The notes under the pieces: model-generated
Database searches by the model: none
The model's input: only the letters and a program-made list of their open reading frames with translations
Told to the model about the DNA's origin: nothing
Translations under genes and position numbers: made by a program
Assembly (NCBI RefSeq): GCF_000001635.26
Contig: NC_000082.6
Coordinates: 20,943,575-21,007,574 of the forward strand
Source: Mus musculus
Lineage: Eukaryota; Chordata; Mammalia; Rodentia; Muridae
Direction of reading: 5' to 3'
Length of the DNA stretch: 64,000 nucleotides
Shown: positions 41,341 to 52,080 of the stretch, piece after piece
How the letters are laid out: each line of letters starts with the position of its first letter
Position numbering within the stretch: position 1 is the first letter of the stretch

Positions 41341-43280
41341 GTATTGCACCAGAAAAGGTACAGCAGTCTAATGTTAGTCATTTTCTAGGAGCCACTATTA
41401 CTTTACGATGTGTCACCCCACAAAAGATTAGTATTAGAAAAGATCATCTAAAGACACTAAGTGATTTTCAAAAATTATTAGGAGATATAAATTGGATTAG
41501 ACCTTATTTAAGGATCCCTACTTCGGAATTAAAACCTTTATTTCAAATTTTAGAAGGAGACTCACATATTACCTCATTGAGACAATTAACACCTGAGGCT
41601 TCTGATGTTCTTAGGAAAGTGGAAAAGGCGATCCAAACAGCACAGTTAACTCGTATAAATGAGCAAGAACCTTTGTGCCTATGCATATTACGCACCATCA
41701 ATCTGCCAACTGCTGTGTTATGGCAAAATGGTCCTTTAGTATGGATACATCCACATATATCCCCTAATAAGACTATAGAGCATTATCCCACCATGGTAGC
41801 AAATATGGCCCACAAAGGGATAAAAACTGCAATCACTCACTTTGGAAAAATGCCTGATAGCATAATTGTCCCTTATACTGTCGCACAAATGCAAATATTG
41901 TGTGCTACTATAGATGAATGGGCCATTCTTAGATGCAGTTTTTCTGGTTTAATTGATAATCATTATCCTAAACATCCGTTATTACATTTTATGTTATTAC
42001 ATCCAGTAATATTTCCAAAGGTAACAGCTAATACCCCTATAAAGGGAGCCATTGATATTTATACAGATGGATCCAAATCAGGAGTTGGAAGTTATGTAAT
42101 CAATGAAAAGGCTGTAAGGTTGCAATTTACACCAGGAGCCCCTCAATTGGTAGAATGTTTGGTGGTTTTAGAAGTCTTTAAAAGATTTCCTATGCCCATA
42201 AATATTATCTCTGATTCTGTTTATGTAGTTAATGCAGTTCTAGCATTAGAGACTGCAGGAAATTTTAAGCAGTCTAGTCCAGTATCTGAAATTTTGAGGA
42301 AAATACAAAATTGTATTTTGATGCGTGAGCATCCCTTTTATATTCAACATATTAAAGCACATACATCATTACCTGGACCTATGGTTAAGGGAAATGCAAT
42401 TGCTGACTCAGCCACCAGAGACATGGTTTTTCTATTACAAAGTTCTATAGAAAGTGCAAAAAAATTTCATCAACTTTATCATGTCCCTGCTTCTACATTA
42501 CGACAAAAGTTTAAGCTCACACGAAAAGAAGCCCGAGATATTGTCCTACAGTGTGGTAAATGTGTAGAATTTGTTAATGCACCTTCCGTGGGTGTTAATC
42601 CTCGCGGATTGCGACCCCTAGATGTTTGGCAAATGGACGTCACGCATATCCCATCTTTTGGGAAATTACAATATGTACATGTATCCATCGATACCAGTTC
42701 TGGTGTCCTACATGCCTCTCCCTTGACAGGGGAAAAAGCAGTTCATGTCATATCTCACTGCTTAGAGGCTTGGGCTGCATGGTGCAAGCCCCTAGTGTTA
42801 AAGACAGATAATGGTCCTGCATATACTTCTTCTAAATTTAGCCAATTTTGCAAACAAATGCAAGTAAAACATATTACTGGATTGCCCTATAATCCACAGG
42901 GCCAAGGCATAATTGAGAGAGCCCATCGCACTCTGAAACAATATTTGCAAAAACAGAAAGGGGGAATAGAGGCTATGACGCCAAAGACGGCTCTATCCCT
43001 TACAATATTTACTCTTAATTTTTTAAAATTGGATGATGCTGGAAGATCACCAGCTGAAAGGCATGGACAATGGCCTCAATTGCCCAATGAAATGGTCAAA
43101 TGGAAAAATGTCCTTGATAATAAATGGTATGGCCCGGATCCTATCTTAATCAGATCCCGGGGAGCTATTTGTGTTTTTCCACAGGGTGAAGAAAATCCAC
43201 TTTGGGTCCCGACGCGACTGACAAGGACCGTGAAAGAGCAAGATGAACCCCAAAATGATTCTCCTGCTCCTGATGATTGA
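41271..43280 (+). CDS. pol: RT thumb, RNase H and integrase frame of provirus 2
   Basis: An open frame of 669 codons begins just after YMDD (the ATG is probably not a natural start). RNase H carries all four acidic motifs: YTDGSK, LVECLVV, ISDSVYV and GNAIADSA. Integrase keeps the HQLYH...CGKC zinc site and the full catalytic triad: Asp in WQMDVTH (42635-42637), Asp in KTDNGPAY (42807-42809) and Glu in GQGIIERAH (42915-42917), with 35 residues between the last two. The C-terminal SH3-like part (KWYGPDPILI) is complete. It overlaps the env start by 38 bases. Expression as Gag-Pro-Pol is blocked by the upstream breaks. Confidence 0.88.
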   Translation: MDLKKKVYSKLMACLMKLKKNGLSIAPEKVQQSNVSHFLGATITLRCVTPQKISIRKDHLKTLSDFQKLLGDINWIRPYLRIPTSELKPLFQILEGDSHITSLRQLTPEASDVLRKVEKAIQTAQLTRINEQEPLCLCILRTINLPTAVLWQNGPLVWIHPHISPNKTIEHYPTMVANMAHKGIKTAITHFGKMPDSIIVPYTVAQMQILCATIDEWAILRCSFSGLIDNHYPKHPLLHFMLLHPVIFPKVTANTPIKGAIDIYTDGSKSGVGSYVINEKAVRLQFTPGAPQLVECLVVLEVFKRFPMPINIISDSVYVVNAVLALETAGNFKQSSPVSEILRKIQNCILMREHPFYIQHIKAHTSLPGPMVKGNAIADSATRDMVFLLQSSIESAKKFHQLYHVPASTLRQKFKLTRKEARDIVLQCGKCVEFVNAPSVGVNPRGLRPLDVWQMDVTHIPSFGKLQYVHVSIDTSSGVLHASPLTGEKAVHVISHCLEAWAAWCKPLVLKTDNGPAYTSSKFSQFCKQMQVKHITGLPYNPQGQGIIERAHRTLKQYLQKQKGGIEAMTPKTALSLTIFTLNFLKLDDAGRSPAERHGQWPQLPNEMVKWKNVLDNKWYGPDPILIRSRGAICVFPQGEENPLWVPTRLTRTVKEQDEPQNDSPAPDD

Positions 43281-44979
43281 GACCAGGATAAGTATACCTT
43301 TGTGGGCCATAGTAAGATCATGGCCAGTACCTTTACCGGTACATTCCAATTCTTCTACTTTGCCTTTATTTTTTGCAACGGAATGTTATTTGGATGCGCC
43401 TTGTGCACGACAAACTCCTCAAGAGCTACTGGTGTATAATAGTACTAGTTTTCATTTGAATTATACACTATGCTTTGTGCATAATGTGGATAAACCTTTT
43501 ACACCCTGTATATTTTTAAAGAAAAAGATTATCTCTAATTGGGCAGATCCCATTAGCCAAAATAAGGTGAGCTCTGGAGTGTTGTTTAGTGCTTTAACGC
43601 AAGTTGCTCAAGGAGTGCAATCAGGCTCAGGTGATGTTGAAAATAATATAACTTCACCTATAAACATCACCACTATTATGATAAAGGGAAAGGTGACCAT
43701 TCCCAAAAGATCACGATGGCCTGTTGGCAATGCTACTGCTATACGCAGCATGCCTTGGTGTCATCTGGACCTCGCATTTCCTATAGTTTTTTCACCTTGT
43801 CAATCAAAAATTTTTCCTCGGAAAGAAATAGCAAAGGGTTTTGTTTTGTCACCCCCACTAGATTTTGCTATAATGAACGATAAAGGAGATGCTACAGGGA
43901 AAGAAAATATTTGGCCATATTACCAATGGATTTTAAGCAATGAGGCAGGTGCTAGTACCAGTCTGTCAGCCTTTGCATTGCTGACTGGAACCTTTCATGA
44001 GATATTGAATGTTTCTGCCACTCTTTCCAATACCTCTACTCATTTAGATAATGTGACAACTAATAGAATTATCAGAAATATGACTACTTCTCCAGTAGAA
44101 GTTTGTGTCAATCCTCCATTTTTCTTTATATTGGCTGAATTTCAAAATAATACAGAATGGTTAGATTGTACAAATGTCACTTGTTTTTTGACGCAATGCT
44201 GGAATGGAACCAAATTCTTAGCCTTAGTGGTTCATCTACCAATCTTTGTCCCTGTGCCTGTTGAGGCAGATCCAGAGAAGTTCCCAATAACGAGTCTTAT
44301 TCGGCAAAAGAGAGGTTTTGGAATCACAGCTGCCATTGTTACAGCCATTGTGGTGTCCGCGGCATCAGCAGTTACCGCAGGAACTGCTATGGCCCATCAA
44401 ATTAATACTGCTGACACCATAAGTCAGATAGCAGAAAAATCCTCTGAAGCATTGCTTACCCTGCAAAAGGTGGATTCTCATATCGCCTCAGGGTTAATGT
44501 TAGTGAATCAGAGAGTGGATATTTTACAACATAATATGGAACGGATGATGGATGTCATACAAATGAGTTGTGTGGCATCCACATCGCATGTGTGCATTAC
44601 TCCCAATAGGTATATTAATAATTCTTTTATTAAAAGTACAGACCTATCTAATTACCTGAAGGGGAACTGGTCGCAGGAGCTGGAGAGGTTGCAGACGAGG
44701 CTGCAGATGCAGATCCTGAACCTTAATGGAACCAGAGTGGAACCAGTGACCCTCGGAGACTTTACCTCTTGGCTTACCTCTGCTTTTTCTTACTTTAAGG
44801 AATGGGTGGGAGTGATTTTGTTTGGTGCTGCCATATGCTGTGGACTGGTGTTCATGCTCTGGTTGGTATGCAAATTCAGAACCCAACAAAAACGTGACAA
44901 GGTGATTATAACTCAGGCACTTTTAGCTATTGAAAATGGCTCCTCCCCTGAAATTTTGTTATCCATGCTCAAGAATTAG
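43243..44979 (+). CDS. env: Envelope glycoprotein of provirus 2, full open frame
   Basis: Env lets a retrovirus bind and fuse with cells. This frame has 578 codons with no break. Residues ~1-22 look like a signal peptide. The surface part (to 357) has about 13 N-glycosylation sites. RQKR at 354-357 is a furin-type cleavage site, followed by a Gly/Ala-rich fusion-peptide region (358-~390), a heptad-like stretch (~395-441), a Cys pair with seven residues between (443, 451), three more glycosylation sites, a membrane anchor (~521-545) and a 33-residue tail. IAPE-type Env proteins are known from the literature to mediate entry; whether this copy does is not shown. It overlaps pol by 38 bases and would need a spliced RNA. 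The start is the first ATG and is supported by the signal peptide. Confidence 0.88.
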   Translation: MNPKMILLLLMIETRISIPLWAIVRSWPVPLPVHSNSSTLPLFFATECYLDAPCARQTPQELLVYNSTSFHLNYTLCFVHNVDKPFTPCIFLKKKIISNWADPISQNKVSSGVLFSALTQVAQGVQSGSGDVENNITSPINITTIMIKGKVTIPKRSRWPVGNATAIRSMPWCHLDLAFPIVFSPCQSKIFPRKEIAKGFVLSPPLDFAIMNDKGDATGKENIWPYYQWILSNEAGASTSLSAFALLTGTFHEILNVSATLSNTSTHLDNVTTNRIIRNMTTSPVEVCVNPPFFFILAEFQNNTEWLDCTNVTCFLTQCWNGTKFLALVVHLPIFVPVPVEADPEKFPITSLIRQKRGFGITAAIVTAIVVSAASAVTAGTAMAHQINTADTISQIAEKSSEALLTLQKVDSHIASGLMLVNQRVDILQHNMERMMDVIQMSCVASTSHVCITPNRYINNSFIKSTDLSNYLKGNWSQELERLQTRLQMQILNLNGTRVEPVTLGDFTSWLTSAFSYFKEWVGVILFGAAICCGLVFMLWLVCKFRTQQKRDKVIITQALLAIENGSSPEILLSMLKN

Positions 44980-45362
44980 TTGGCATCTGAGTTCTCTACT
45001 CTTGCACTCCACGGCACTGAGATGAGAGAGACTCAACGATCATTGATCAGCCCTTGCACATCACTGAGGTTTCCTCATTGCAAGCGATAGAGTGATCATG
45101 ATTTCACCACTAATTCATTTTTTGGCTGGCCTCTTTTGCAGAGTTCGCCCTAGGTCATTTAGCAGTTATTGTCACACAGCACTGCGGTATCCAGAGACGG
45201 GCAACTTTCCTCGTGCACAGTCCAACCTAAATCATGGGGCCTGGTAGCGATAGGGTTACCCTATGACGGGTAAGGCTGTGACATTAGAGGAACGACCTAA
45301 AACAGGAGCCACGGCGGATGGGCATAATTGCACAGGCCTAGTCCAGCCTCATTTTATTAAAA
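44980..45362 (+). other. Provirus 2 sequence between env and polypurine tract
   Basis: About 380 bases without a frame of note. Confidence 0.6.
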
Positions 45363-45376
45363 CAAACAGGGGGAGA
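45363..45376 (+). promoter_or_regulatory. Polypurine tract of provirus 2
   Basis: CAAACAGGGGGAGA runs directly into the TG of the 3' LTR. Confidence 0.85.
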
Positions 45377-45798
45377 TGTGGGAAGCCACATGTGCCGTTG
45401 CTGAGTGGCACTGACACACGCATAAGATTGGACAAACAACAATGTGTACGTATACAGTAAAGTTTTTTGCAAAAACACTGCCTGGCCCAGGCATGATAAT
45501 GAGGTTCTGTAAGGTACTAAGAGAGTAACCAATCGGATGTGAGACATGCAAATGAGGTATGATAATGAGGCTCTGTGAGGTACTGAGAGAGAGTAGCCAA
45601 TCAGATGAGGAACATGCAAATGAGGCTTAGTGCATAACCAATCCGGGTATGAGACACGCCTCTCCTAGGCCTATAAAAGCAGCACCAGTTCTGGGCTCGA
45701 AGTCTTTTCGCCTCTGCAATCAAGCTCTCCCAATAAACGTGTGCAGAAGGATCCTGTTGCAGCGTCGTTCTTGCTGGTCGAGTCCAGTGCGCGCAAGA
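45377..45798 (+). repeat. 3' LTR of provirus 2
   Basis: Near-identical to the 5' LTR, with the same octamer/CCAAT duplication and TATA box. AATAAA near 45732 is canonical here. Confidence 0.92.
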
Positions 45799-45804
45799 TA
45801 ACTT

Positions 45805-46700
45805 ATAAGAAAAAATGCTGTTCCTTTAAAGGACTGTCTTTGGACATTTAAAAACACATTCTAGATTTCCTTGACAAGACCACTTAAGGCGATGCCACAC
45901 TAGATTTATATCTGGCAGATTATAGGCCTTACACAAGAATAATTGGCCATATAATCTCATTCTTTATATCATCAAAATAGTAATGGCTTAAGATAATATT
46001 TTGCTATTTTTAAAGAATGTGCATGTCAAATTCTAAAGACTTTTTCTCAGTGTCCCAGTTTCTACATGTTCCACATAATGGTGTTAATTCTTGAGGACTT
46101 ATACTTAATCAACTACTGCAAAAGGATACTCATATTTCTGATTAAAAAATAAAATATGCACATGTGGCTATTGATATCTTTTCAGGCTTTCTAGTTGCAA
46201 CTGCTTTAACAAGAGAAGCAACTAAAAATGTAATTAGTCATTGCCTATGTTTATTTTTTTTTAATGCTTGGTGTTCCAAATCAGATTAAAACAGATATTG
46301 GAATTGGCTATTACAGTCAAGTATTTGAGATGTTTTGTCTACAACTTAATGTTACCCATGTTACTGAGATACTTTTTATAATTCTCAAGGACAAGGTATT
46401 GTCGAACTTTAAAAACTATATCTTCTTTAAAAAAAAAAAACAAAGAAGGGGAAGAATTATATCCCCATGCACATTATTTAAATCACACTTTTATTTTTAA
46501 AAATTTAAAATTTGGATGTCAAAGAACTTGCTGATTGCCTTATAGTATCTTAAAACTAGGCGTACTCATGCCTAGGTGAGATGAAAAGAATCCACTTATT
46601 GGCATATGGCATGATCCTGAACAGGTATTTAATATGTGGAAGGGGGCATGCTTGTGTTTTCTCCACAGAATGCTGCAGAAGCATGCCAGCTGCCAGAATG
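45805..46700 (+). pseudogene. pol: Integrase remnant of provirus 3
   Basis: Resumes provirus 3 after provirus 2. 46050-46110 matches the region just before the integrase core. KYAHVAIDIFSGFLVATALTREA (about 46155-46223) and VPNQIKTDIGIGYYSQVF (about 46270) are the core, where the second catalytic motif TDNG has become TDIG. MWKGACLCFLHRM near 46635 is the C-terminal part. Frameshifts throughout. Confidence 0.8.
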
Positions 46701-47654
46701 ATTCGTATAACAGGCTGATCTGTGTGCTTGCTGAGTGGCCTGACAATGGTGACTAGAAAGCTGTATTGGATATATGTTCTTCACCCACCTTTACTTGCCT
46801 TTGTCCCAGATTAGACAAGCTAAGCTGCCTTGCTTCAAGATTTTTAACCTTATGGGACAGAGAACATTACAGACTGTGAAAACTGACTTAGAAAAATTAT
46901 TCAATAGGAGGAGTTATAATGATTCTTCTCTTTCCTTTAACGTGACCAGTTACTCTAACTCAATCATGGACTAGTCTAGTAATAAAGCCAATATTAGAGA
47001 TTCCTATTATGAAAATAGCTAAAAATCTTTATTAGCCAGCAGAGTTAACTTGGAGCAAAGCCTATTTACATGAGAAGTAACAGCCTTTCTGCTGATTACC
47101 AAAGCCACCTGCCCCACACCTGGAGGCCAGAGCTTGGGCTTGATCATTGCTAATTTGCAACTGAATAGAGTACCTGGACTTCCCCACAAACAACCTTAAT
47201 CCTGTTGCTTTTCAACTTTCAGCTTTGTGTTTCAAACAGGTCAGTTACCTTCATGCAGGCTCGCCTTCAGAAAGCGCAGGTGGCAGAAATTTATTGATAT
47301 GAAGAGATGCATTGAGTACATATTGTGGCTTTGGTCTGATTGGGAAAAAGGTGTGCAATGAGGGCCGGCCGCCAAGGATGGGCCACTGCGTCTCTGACTT
47401 ATTTCAATCTAAGACAGAGGCATGTGCCAAGAGCCCGTGGTTTGTTCATAATAACACTATAGAGCAGTGTTTGTGCAAATAAACAAAAACAAGCTGCACG
47501 TGTTCTCCAGGACAGAAAAGAGTAAGTTCATTGAGACTGAAGTCCCAAGACAGGTGCCACCGCCAGCTACCATATTTCCCAGGCAGGACCATGGAGCATA
47601 AGTAAAATTTATGCCTCAGTCCAGCTAATTTTTATTATATTTTTAGGGAGGAAC
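46701..47654 (+). other. Provirus 3 post-pol region
   Basis: It contains TACCTGGACTTCCCC, CAAACAGGTCAG and TTTATGCCTCAGTCCAG, matching provirus 1 segments on either side of its L1. No env. TTTTAGGGAGGAAC before the LTR is a decayed polypurine tract. Confidence 0.6.
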
Positions 47655-48004
47655 TGTAGCCTCCTTGAGCAGGCTGGCTCAGACCTGTTCTGCCACTGTG
47701 AAAGAGACCACCTAGGGTGGAGTCTTCTGCCCTAGATAGGTCTATTGTTCTGCCACCTCTGCCATTTTCTCCAAGACACCACTACCTACTGAGAGGCTGA
47801 ACCTGTTCTATAGACACTATCCCAATGAAACGAGATCCTGCCATGGTGGGGGATGGGATCCCCCCCTTAATAAGCTCAGACTCTGAAGTAAACTTTGGGC
47901 CTTGATCAGTATCTTTGTCTTGGTCTCATTATTTCTCTCATTTCTTCCATTCAGCCCCAGCCTCCCTTTATGGAACTTGGTTTGTGTAGCTGTGGGTGGC
48001 TACA
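47655..48004 (+). repeat. 3' LTR of provirus 3
   Basis: Aligns with 34941-35283 throughout, diverged. TAATAAGCTCAG near 47867 replaces the TATA-like box of the 5' copy. Confidence 0.88.
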
Positions 48005-48429
48005 CCAGCCTACCACCCTGTGGCCAGCTGTGCCAAACTTCCCATCTACATCATCATGTATGGAAAACACCAGACAGTCTTAATTTTAAAATTAGCAGAT
48101 GACACAATAACTGGGTGGGGAATCTATCGTCCTAAACTTATCAGCTGTTCTATGTTGGAATTCTTCCGGTGGTAGAGGTCACCACCAGGTCTAGTGATTC
48201 CAAATCTACATCTTGTGCCTTCTCATTGGCCCACCCTCTAGTCCATCTCCTTATCTTCTCCCCTTGTCTTCCTGTCCTGCCTAGAAAATCCCAACTCCAT
48301 ATCTTTGCCCAGTGATTGGCTTCTTGTTGTCTTTATTAGCCAATCAAATAATTGGTAGATTTTCCTTACAGGGCCCCACCTCAGTTCTCACCCTCCTGCT
48401 TGATCCAGACCTGCTTGATTAGACTACAT
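48005..48429. other. Right flank of provirus 3; possible LTR piece
   Basis: 48200-48370 has CCAATC/GGCC patterns and TTCTCATTGGCCC, AGCCAATCAAAT that look LTR-like, but no ends were found. Confidence 0.3.
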
Positions 48430-49370
48430 ATAGATGTCCTCATGAGAAAAATTGGGCTATACAACTGGAATCTACTAAAACAGAGGACTGGTGGGCTCTA
48501 CTAGACAGGTGTCCTAACTATCCTATCAAAGAGCCTGGGACCATCCTTTCTTTCACAAATTCACCAGTCCATACACCTAGGATCAACCAGATTAAAGGAA
48601 TCAATCAGAGACCAATACTTCCTAAGCCACCTAGATGAAAGGGTTAAACAAATTACCAACTACTGTGCTGCTTGTGCCCATATGAATGCAAAAGAAAGAA
48701 AACCAGCTCATCTGGGGATCAGAGAAAAGGAACACAGTCACAGCCAATGCCAGGGTTTGGATTTTACTAAACTTTATCCAACAAGGCTTGGCTACCAGTA
48801 TTTACTAGACTTCATAGATGGGTAGAAGCTTTTTTTTCCAGGTCAGATACAGGTAGTGTAAGTTATTAAACAGTTAGTGATGGACACTATTCCTCAATTT
48901 GGCCTCCTTTCTTATTGGGAACTGTCAACAGCCCAGCCTTCAGGGCCTGACAGTCTCAACAAAGAAGTGCCTTTGGAAAGGGCACTATGTCTATAGACCA
49001 CAGAAGTAAGGACAGGTAGAACACATTGAACTATTAAAGTTTCTCTGACTAAGATCTGGGCAGAGACTGGTGAAGGCTGGATAGATTTGCACCTTGCCGT
49101 TGATGCTTTCCGTACAGAGATAAGCTGACAACATTTGAAATAATGTTTGGACGCGTCCTCCTCTCGTTCCTGCTCAAGGACAGCTGCAAGCTACTGAACT
49201 GTCTAATCATTCCTTCCTCAAGTCCTTACAGGCATGGAAACAGGCAATCAGAGACATACAAAGCAGTCTATCACCCTCATCACCTTCCCCTGTGACTGAG
49301 CCAACACACACTGACTCTGGTGCCTGCCATTAGATCCCCTACTCCTACCTGGACTGCCTGATTGGGCCCC
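48430..49370 (+). pseudogene. pol: Class I integrase remnant
   Basis: Reads HQFTHLG, IRDQYFLSHLDERVKQITNYC-AAC and HLGIREKEHSHSQCQGLDF, the zinc-binding and early core part of a gammaretrovirus-like integrase. It then breaks down, with WTLWTRPPLSFLLKDSCKLL-like C-terminal scraps near 49145-49240. Together with 31370-34640 this is one old class I pol split by provirus 3. Confidence 0.75.
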
Positions 49371-49554
49371 AGAGAGAGAGGATGCCCTTAGTCCCGGTAC
49401 AACTGAATGTCCTGTCCTAGGAGAGTGGTACCCAAGGGGTTCTTCTGAGGAAAAATGAAGTGAGTAATGGGGGGAGAGATTTGTAAGGATGGAGTGGGGG
49501 GGGTGCAATTTGGAAGTAAAGTGAATATATATATATATCCAACAGGGCCTGGTA

Positions 49555-49621
<67 letters not shown>

Positions 49622-49866
49622 TTGCAATTTCAGCTCTGGTGAAGGCAGGAATTGCAGCATTGCAGGTGCAGATGTCTTGGGCCTGAAGAACCTAATTATC
49701 CAAGATCAGAATCTTAAAACCCTGAAGTAAGGTAGACCAAGGTATACAACACTAAAAGACTCTATACGACACCAAGTAGATTCCTTAGCAGAAATGGTTT
49801 TCTAAAACCAGCAAGGACTAGATTTATTACTCTTAAAGGAGGAGGCCTTTTATGGCTTTAGATTTT
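49371..49866. other. Unassigned with (GA)n
   Basis: (GA)n at 49559-49617 and a short (TA)n near 49527. Otherwise no recognised element. Confidence 0.6.
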
Positions 49867-49874
49867 AAAATGTC

Positions 49875-50065
49875 CTTTTTTGGGAAAAGATTTATTTACT
49901 TTATATATGTGACTACACTGTTTCAGTCTTCAGATACACCAGAAGAGGGCATCAGATCCTATTATAGATAGTTTTAAGCCACCATGTGGTTGCTGGGAAT
50001 TAAACTTGGGACCTCTGGAAGAGCAGTCAGTGCTCTTAACCACTGAGTCCTCTTTCCAGACCCTA
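49875..50065 (-). mobile_element. B2 SINE, reverse
   Basis: AAAAGATTTATTTAC to TCTTAACCACTGAGTCCTC, with AAAATGTC on both sides (49867-49874, 50066-50073) as target duplication. Confidence 0.92.
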
Positions 50066-50194
50066 AAAATGTCATTTTTATGCCAATAAATTAGGGAATA
50101 CTGGATTCAGAAAAACTTAACAACAGAGCAAAAGAGTGAGCTGAGCCTCTGACTGGTAGTAACTTCTTTCTTCTTGGTCTCCATTGGCTCACCA

Positions 50195-51417
50195 CCCTCA
50201 TGTGTGTGTTTTGGGGGCTCACTAATGTGTTCCCTGGCACAACAAGGTCAAGCACCATGACCAAAGAGCAAGTTGAGGAGGAAAGGGTTTATTTGACTTA
50301 AATTTTCACAGCACTGTTGATCATCAGAAGAATTGACTTAGTTCCTTCTGAGGTGCTGGGACTAAAGGCATGCACCACCACAACTGGCTCTAAACTTTTC
50401 TTTAATTCCTGTTCAGCAGTTGAAAGCTTAGCTGTGTGGGATCTTTCCCTGAGGTCACCACTCCCTTTATTCCATGTCATATTAAGCTTTTCTTCAATCT
50501 GTTTATCTCCCTGAACACAGGATTTACCTGTTCATCTCCTTTAACATAGGATTTAGCTCCATTCCACTTCCTGATGTCCCCTTTCTCCTTGAACATTTTT
50601 TATTTTTCCTTGTTCAACTTTACTCTTTTTCATAAGAGCAAATGGTAATGGCCACACAAGAGAGCTAATACTAGGTTGTTCTGAGCTTTCCTCTGCCAGT
50701 ACATCTATTGCAAAACTCTTCAATTTGGCATCAGGCAGATTTTTGAGTGAGGACAGACAGCAGCTACATCCTTCACCAAAATATTATAAGAACAGTCTAA
50801 CACTCTTCTCCTCTGAAACCTTTTCAGTCAGGCCCCCACAGTTCCAATCACCCTCAGCACGACTGTCTTCCTTGCTCCTACTTACATGGCCCATTAAGCC
50901 TCACTTCAAGGGTTGAACTTCTTTTCTAATATAAAGTTCCAAAGTCCACATTCCTCTAAACAAAAGCATGGTCAGATTTTTCACAATAATATCCAAGTCT
51001 CTGGCACCAATTTCTGTCTTAGGGTTTTATTGTTGTAAAGAGGTACCATGACCATAGCAACTCTCATAAAAGAAAACATTTAACTGAGGTTGGATCAGTT
51101 CATTATCATTATGTTGGGAAGCATGGCAGCATGCAGGCAGACATGATGCTGGAGAAGGAGCTGAGAGTTTTACATCTGGATCCAAAGGCAGCAGTGACAG
51201 TGATATACTTGACCTGAGACCCCAAAATCCACCCTCTAGTGACACTCCTCCAACAAGCTCACACCACCTGATGGTGGCACTCCCTATGGTCCTGTGGGGG
51301 CCATTTTCTATCCAAACCACCACAGGAAGTCAGGCAGGAACTCAAAAGAGTTTAGAAACTAGGAGGCAGGAGCTGACGCAGAGTCAATGGAGGGCTGCTT
51401 ATAGGCTTGCTCAGCCA

Positions 51418-51420
<3 letters not shown>
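50195..51420 (-). mobile_element. MaLR element pieces: LTRs and leader, reverse
   Basis: 51015-51324 is a family B LTR in reverse (TGTCTTAGGG to CCACCACA). The reverse complement of 50995-51012 (TTGGTGCCAGAGACTTGG) is a Leu-type primer site immediately after it, and 50400-50990 is then leader/internal sequence. 50195-50330 and 51325-51420 are family A fragments. No coding potential. Confidence 0.6.

Positions 51421-51499
<79 letters not shown>
51421..51499 (+). repeat. (CT)n(CA)n microsatellite
   Basis: About 24 CT units followed by about 15 CA units. Confidence 0.97.
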
Positions 51500-51503
<4 letters not shown>

Positions 51504-52080
51504 AAAAATGTTTTATTCTTTGTAAATTTCACATCATGCACCTGTTCCTACTCATCTCCTTGTCTCTTCATATTCATCCTCTGTCCTCTTATCCTCCCCC
51601 TCAAAAGAAAAACAAAACTAAATAAATAAAAATAAGAAAGAAACCAAACAAAAACATCTCACCATGGAAGGTGCACTGTGTCATACTGTGTCTCACAATA
51701 TAGCCTTGTTCTAAACATCTTTACTTACAAATGTTCATTGCAATAAGTCACTAGTCTGGTTCAAGGCCTCTGGCTTCTGCTACACAATCAATACTGGATC
51801 TTCCCAGTTATCCTGTCATTGCCCTAAGTCATGGAGATCCTGCAGCTTTGGATCTGTAGGACCACCCGCTTCATGTGTGCCAGCAGTTCATAGATGGGGT
51901 AGATGTTAGGGTAGACCATCTCAATGCTCTTGATCTGGACTTGGGTGTTAGCTGACTTGGTCAGCCTGAATGCTCTCCTATAGCCTCACCACCAGGGCAA
52001 ACTCATTGCCTAGACTAGCTCACCTAAGTGCTGTAGTTGGCAAGGGGCGAGGCCAGCTCCTCAGCTCTCATGCCCTTGGA
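51500..52080 (-). mobile_element. Old L1 3' UTR-like sequence, reverse
   Basis: AGGTGCACTGTGTCATACTGTG, GGCCTCTGGCTTCTGCTACAC and CACCAGGGCAAACTCATTGCC form an interspersed block that I associate with old rodent L1 3' ends. The name is uncertain. Confidence 0.4.

Larger units (their letters stand above)
38671..45798 (+). mobile_element. Provirus 2: IAPE/IAPEY-like endogenous retrovirus with open env
   Basis: LTRs of 435 and 422 bp begin TGTGGGAAGC and end GCGCAAGA. TAACTT at 38665-38670 and 45799-45804 is a 6-bp target duplication (7 bp if the preceding A is counted). The layout is Phe-type primer site, short gag start, spacer, protease with G-patch, broken RT, open RNase H/integrase, open env, polypurine tract, LTR. 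By eye the LTRs differ by about six substitutions, one 12-nt indel and one single-base indel, so the element is young. The IAPE assignment rests on primer site, pol and env style and LTR look. It sits within provirus 3. Confidence 0.88.
34941..48004 (+). mobile_element. Provirus 3: old class II ERV carrying provirus 2
   Basis: LTRs of 343 and 350 bp (34941-35283, 47655-48004) start TGTAGCCTC and end TACA. Between them are a Lys-type primer site, a matrix start, a spacer, and scrappy dUTPase, RT, RNase H and integrase remnants. The order is interrupted between RNase H and integrase by the 7.1-kb provirus 2. Without that insert it is about 5.9 kb. LTRs are clearly diverged and every coding part is broken. 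The segment before its 3' LTR resembles provirus 1, so the two are related lineages. Confidence 0.88.
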
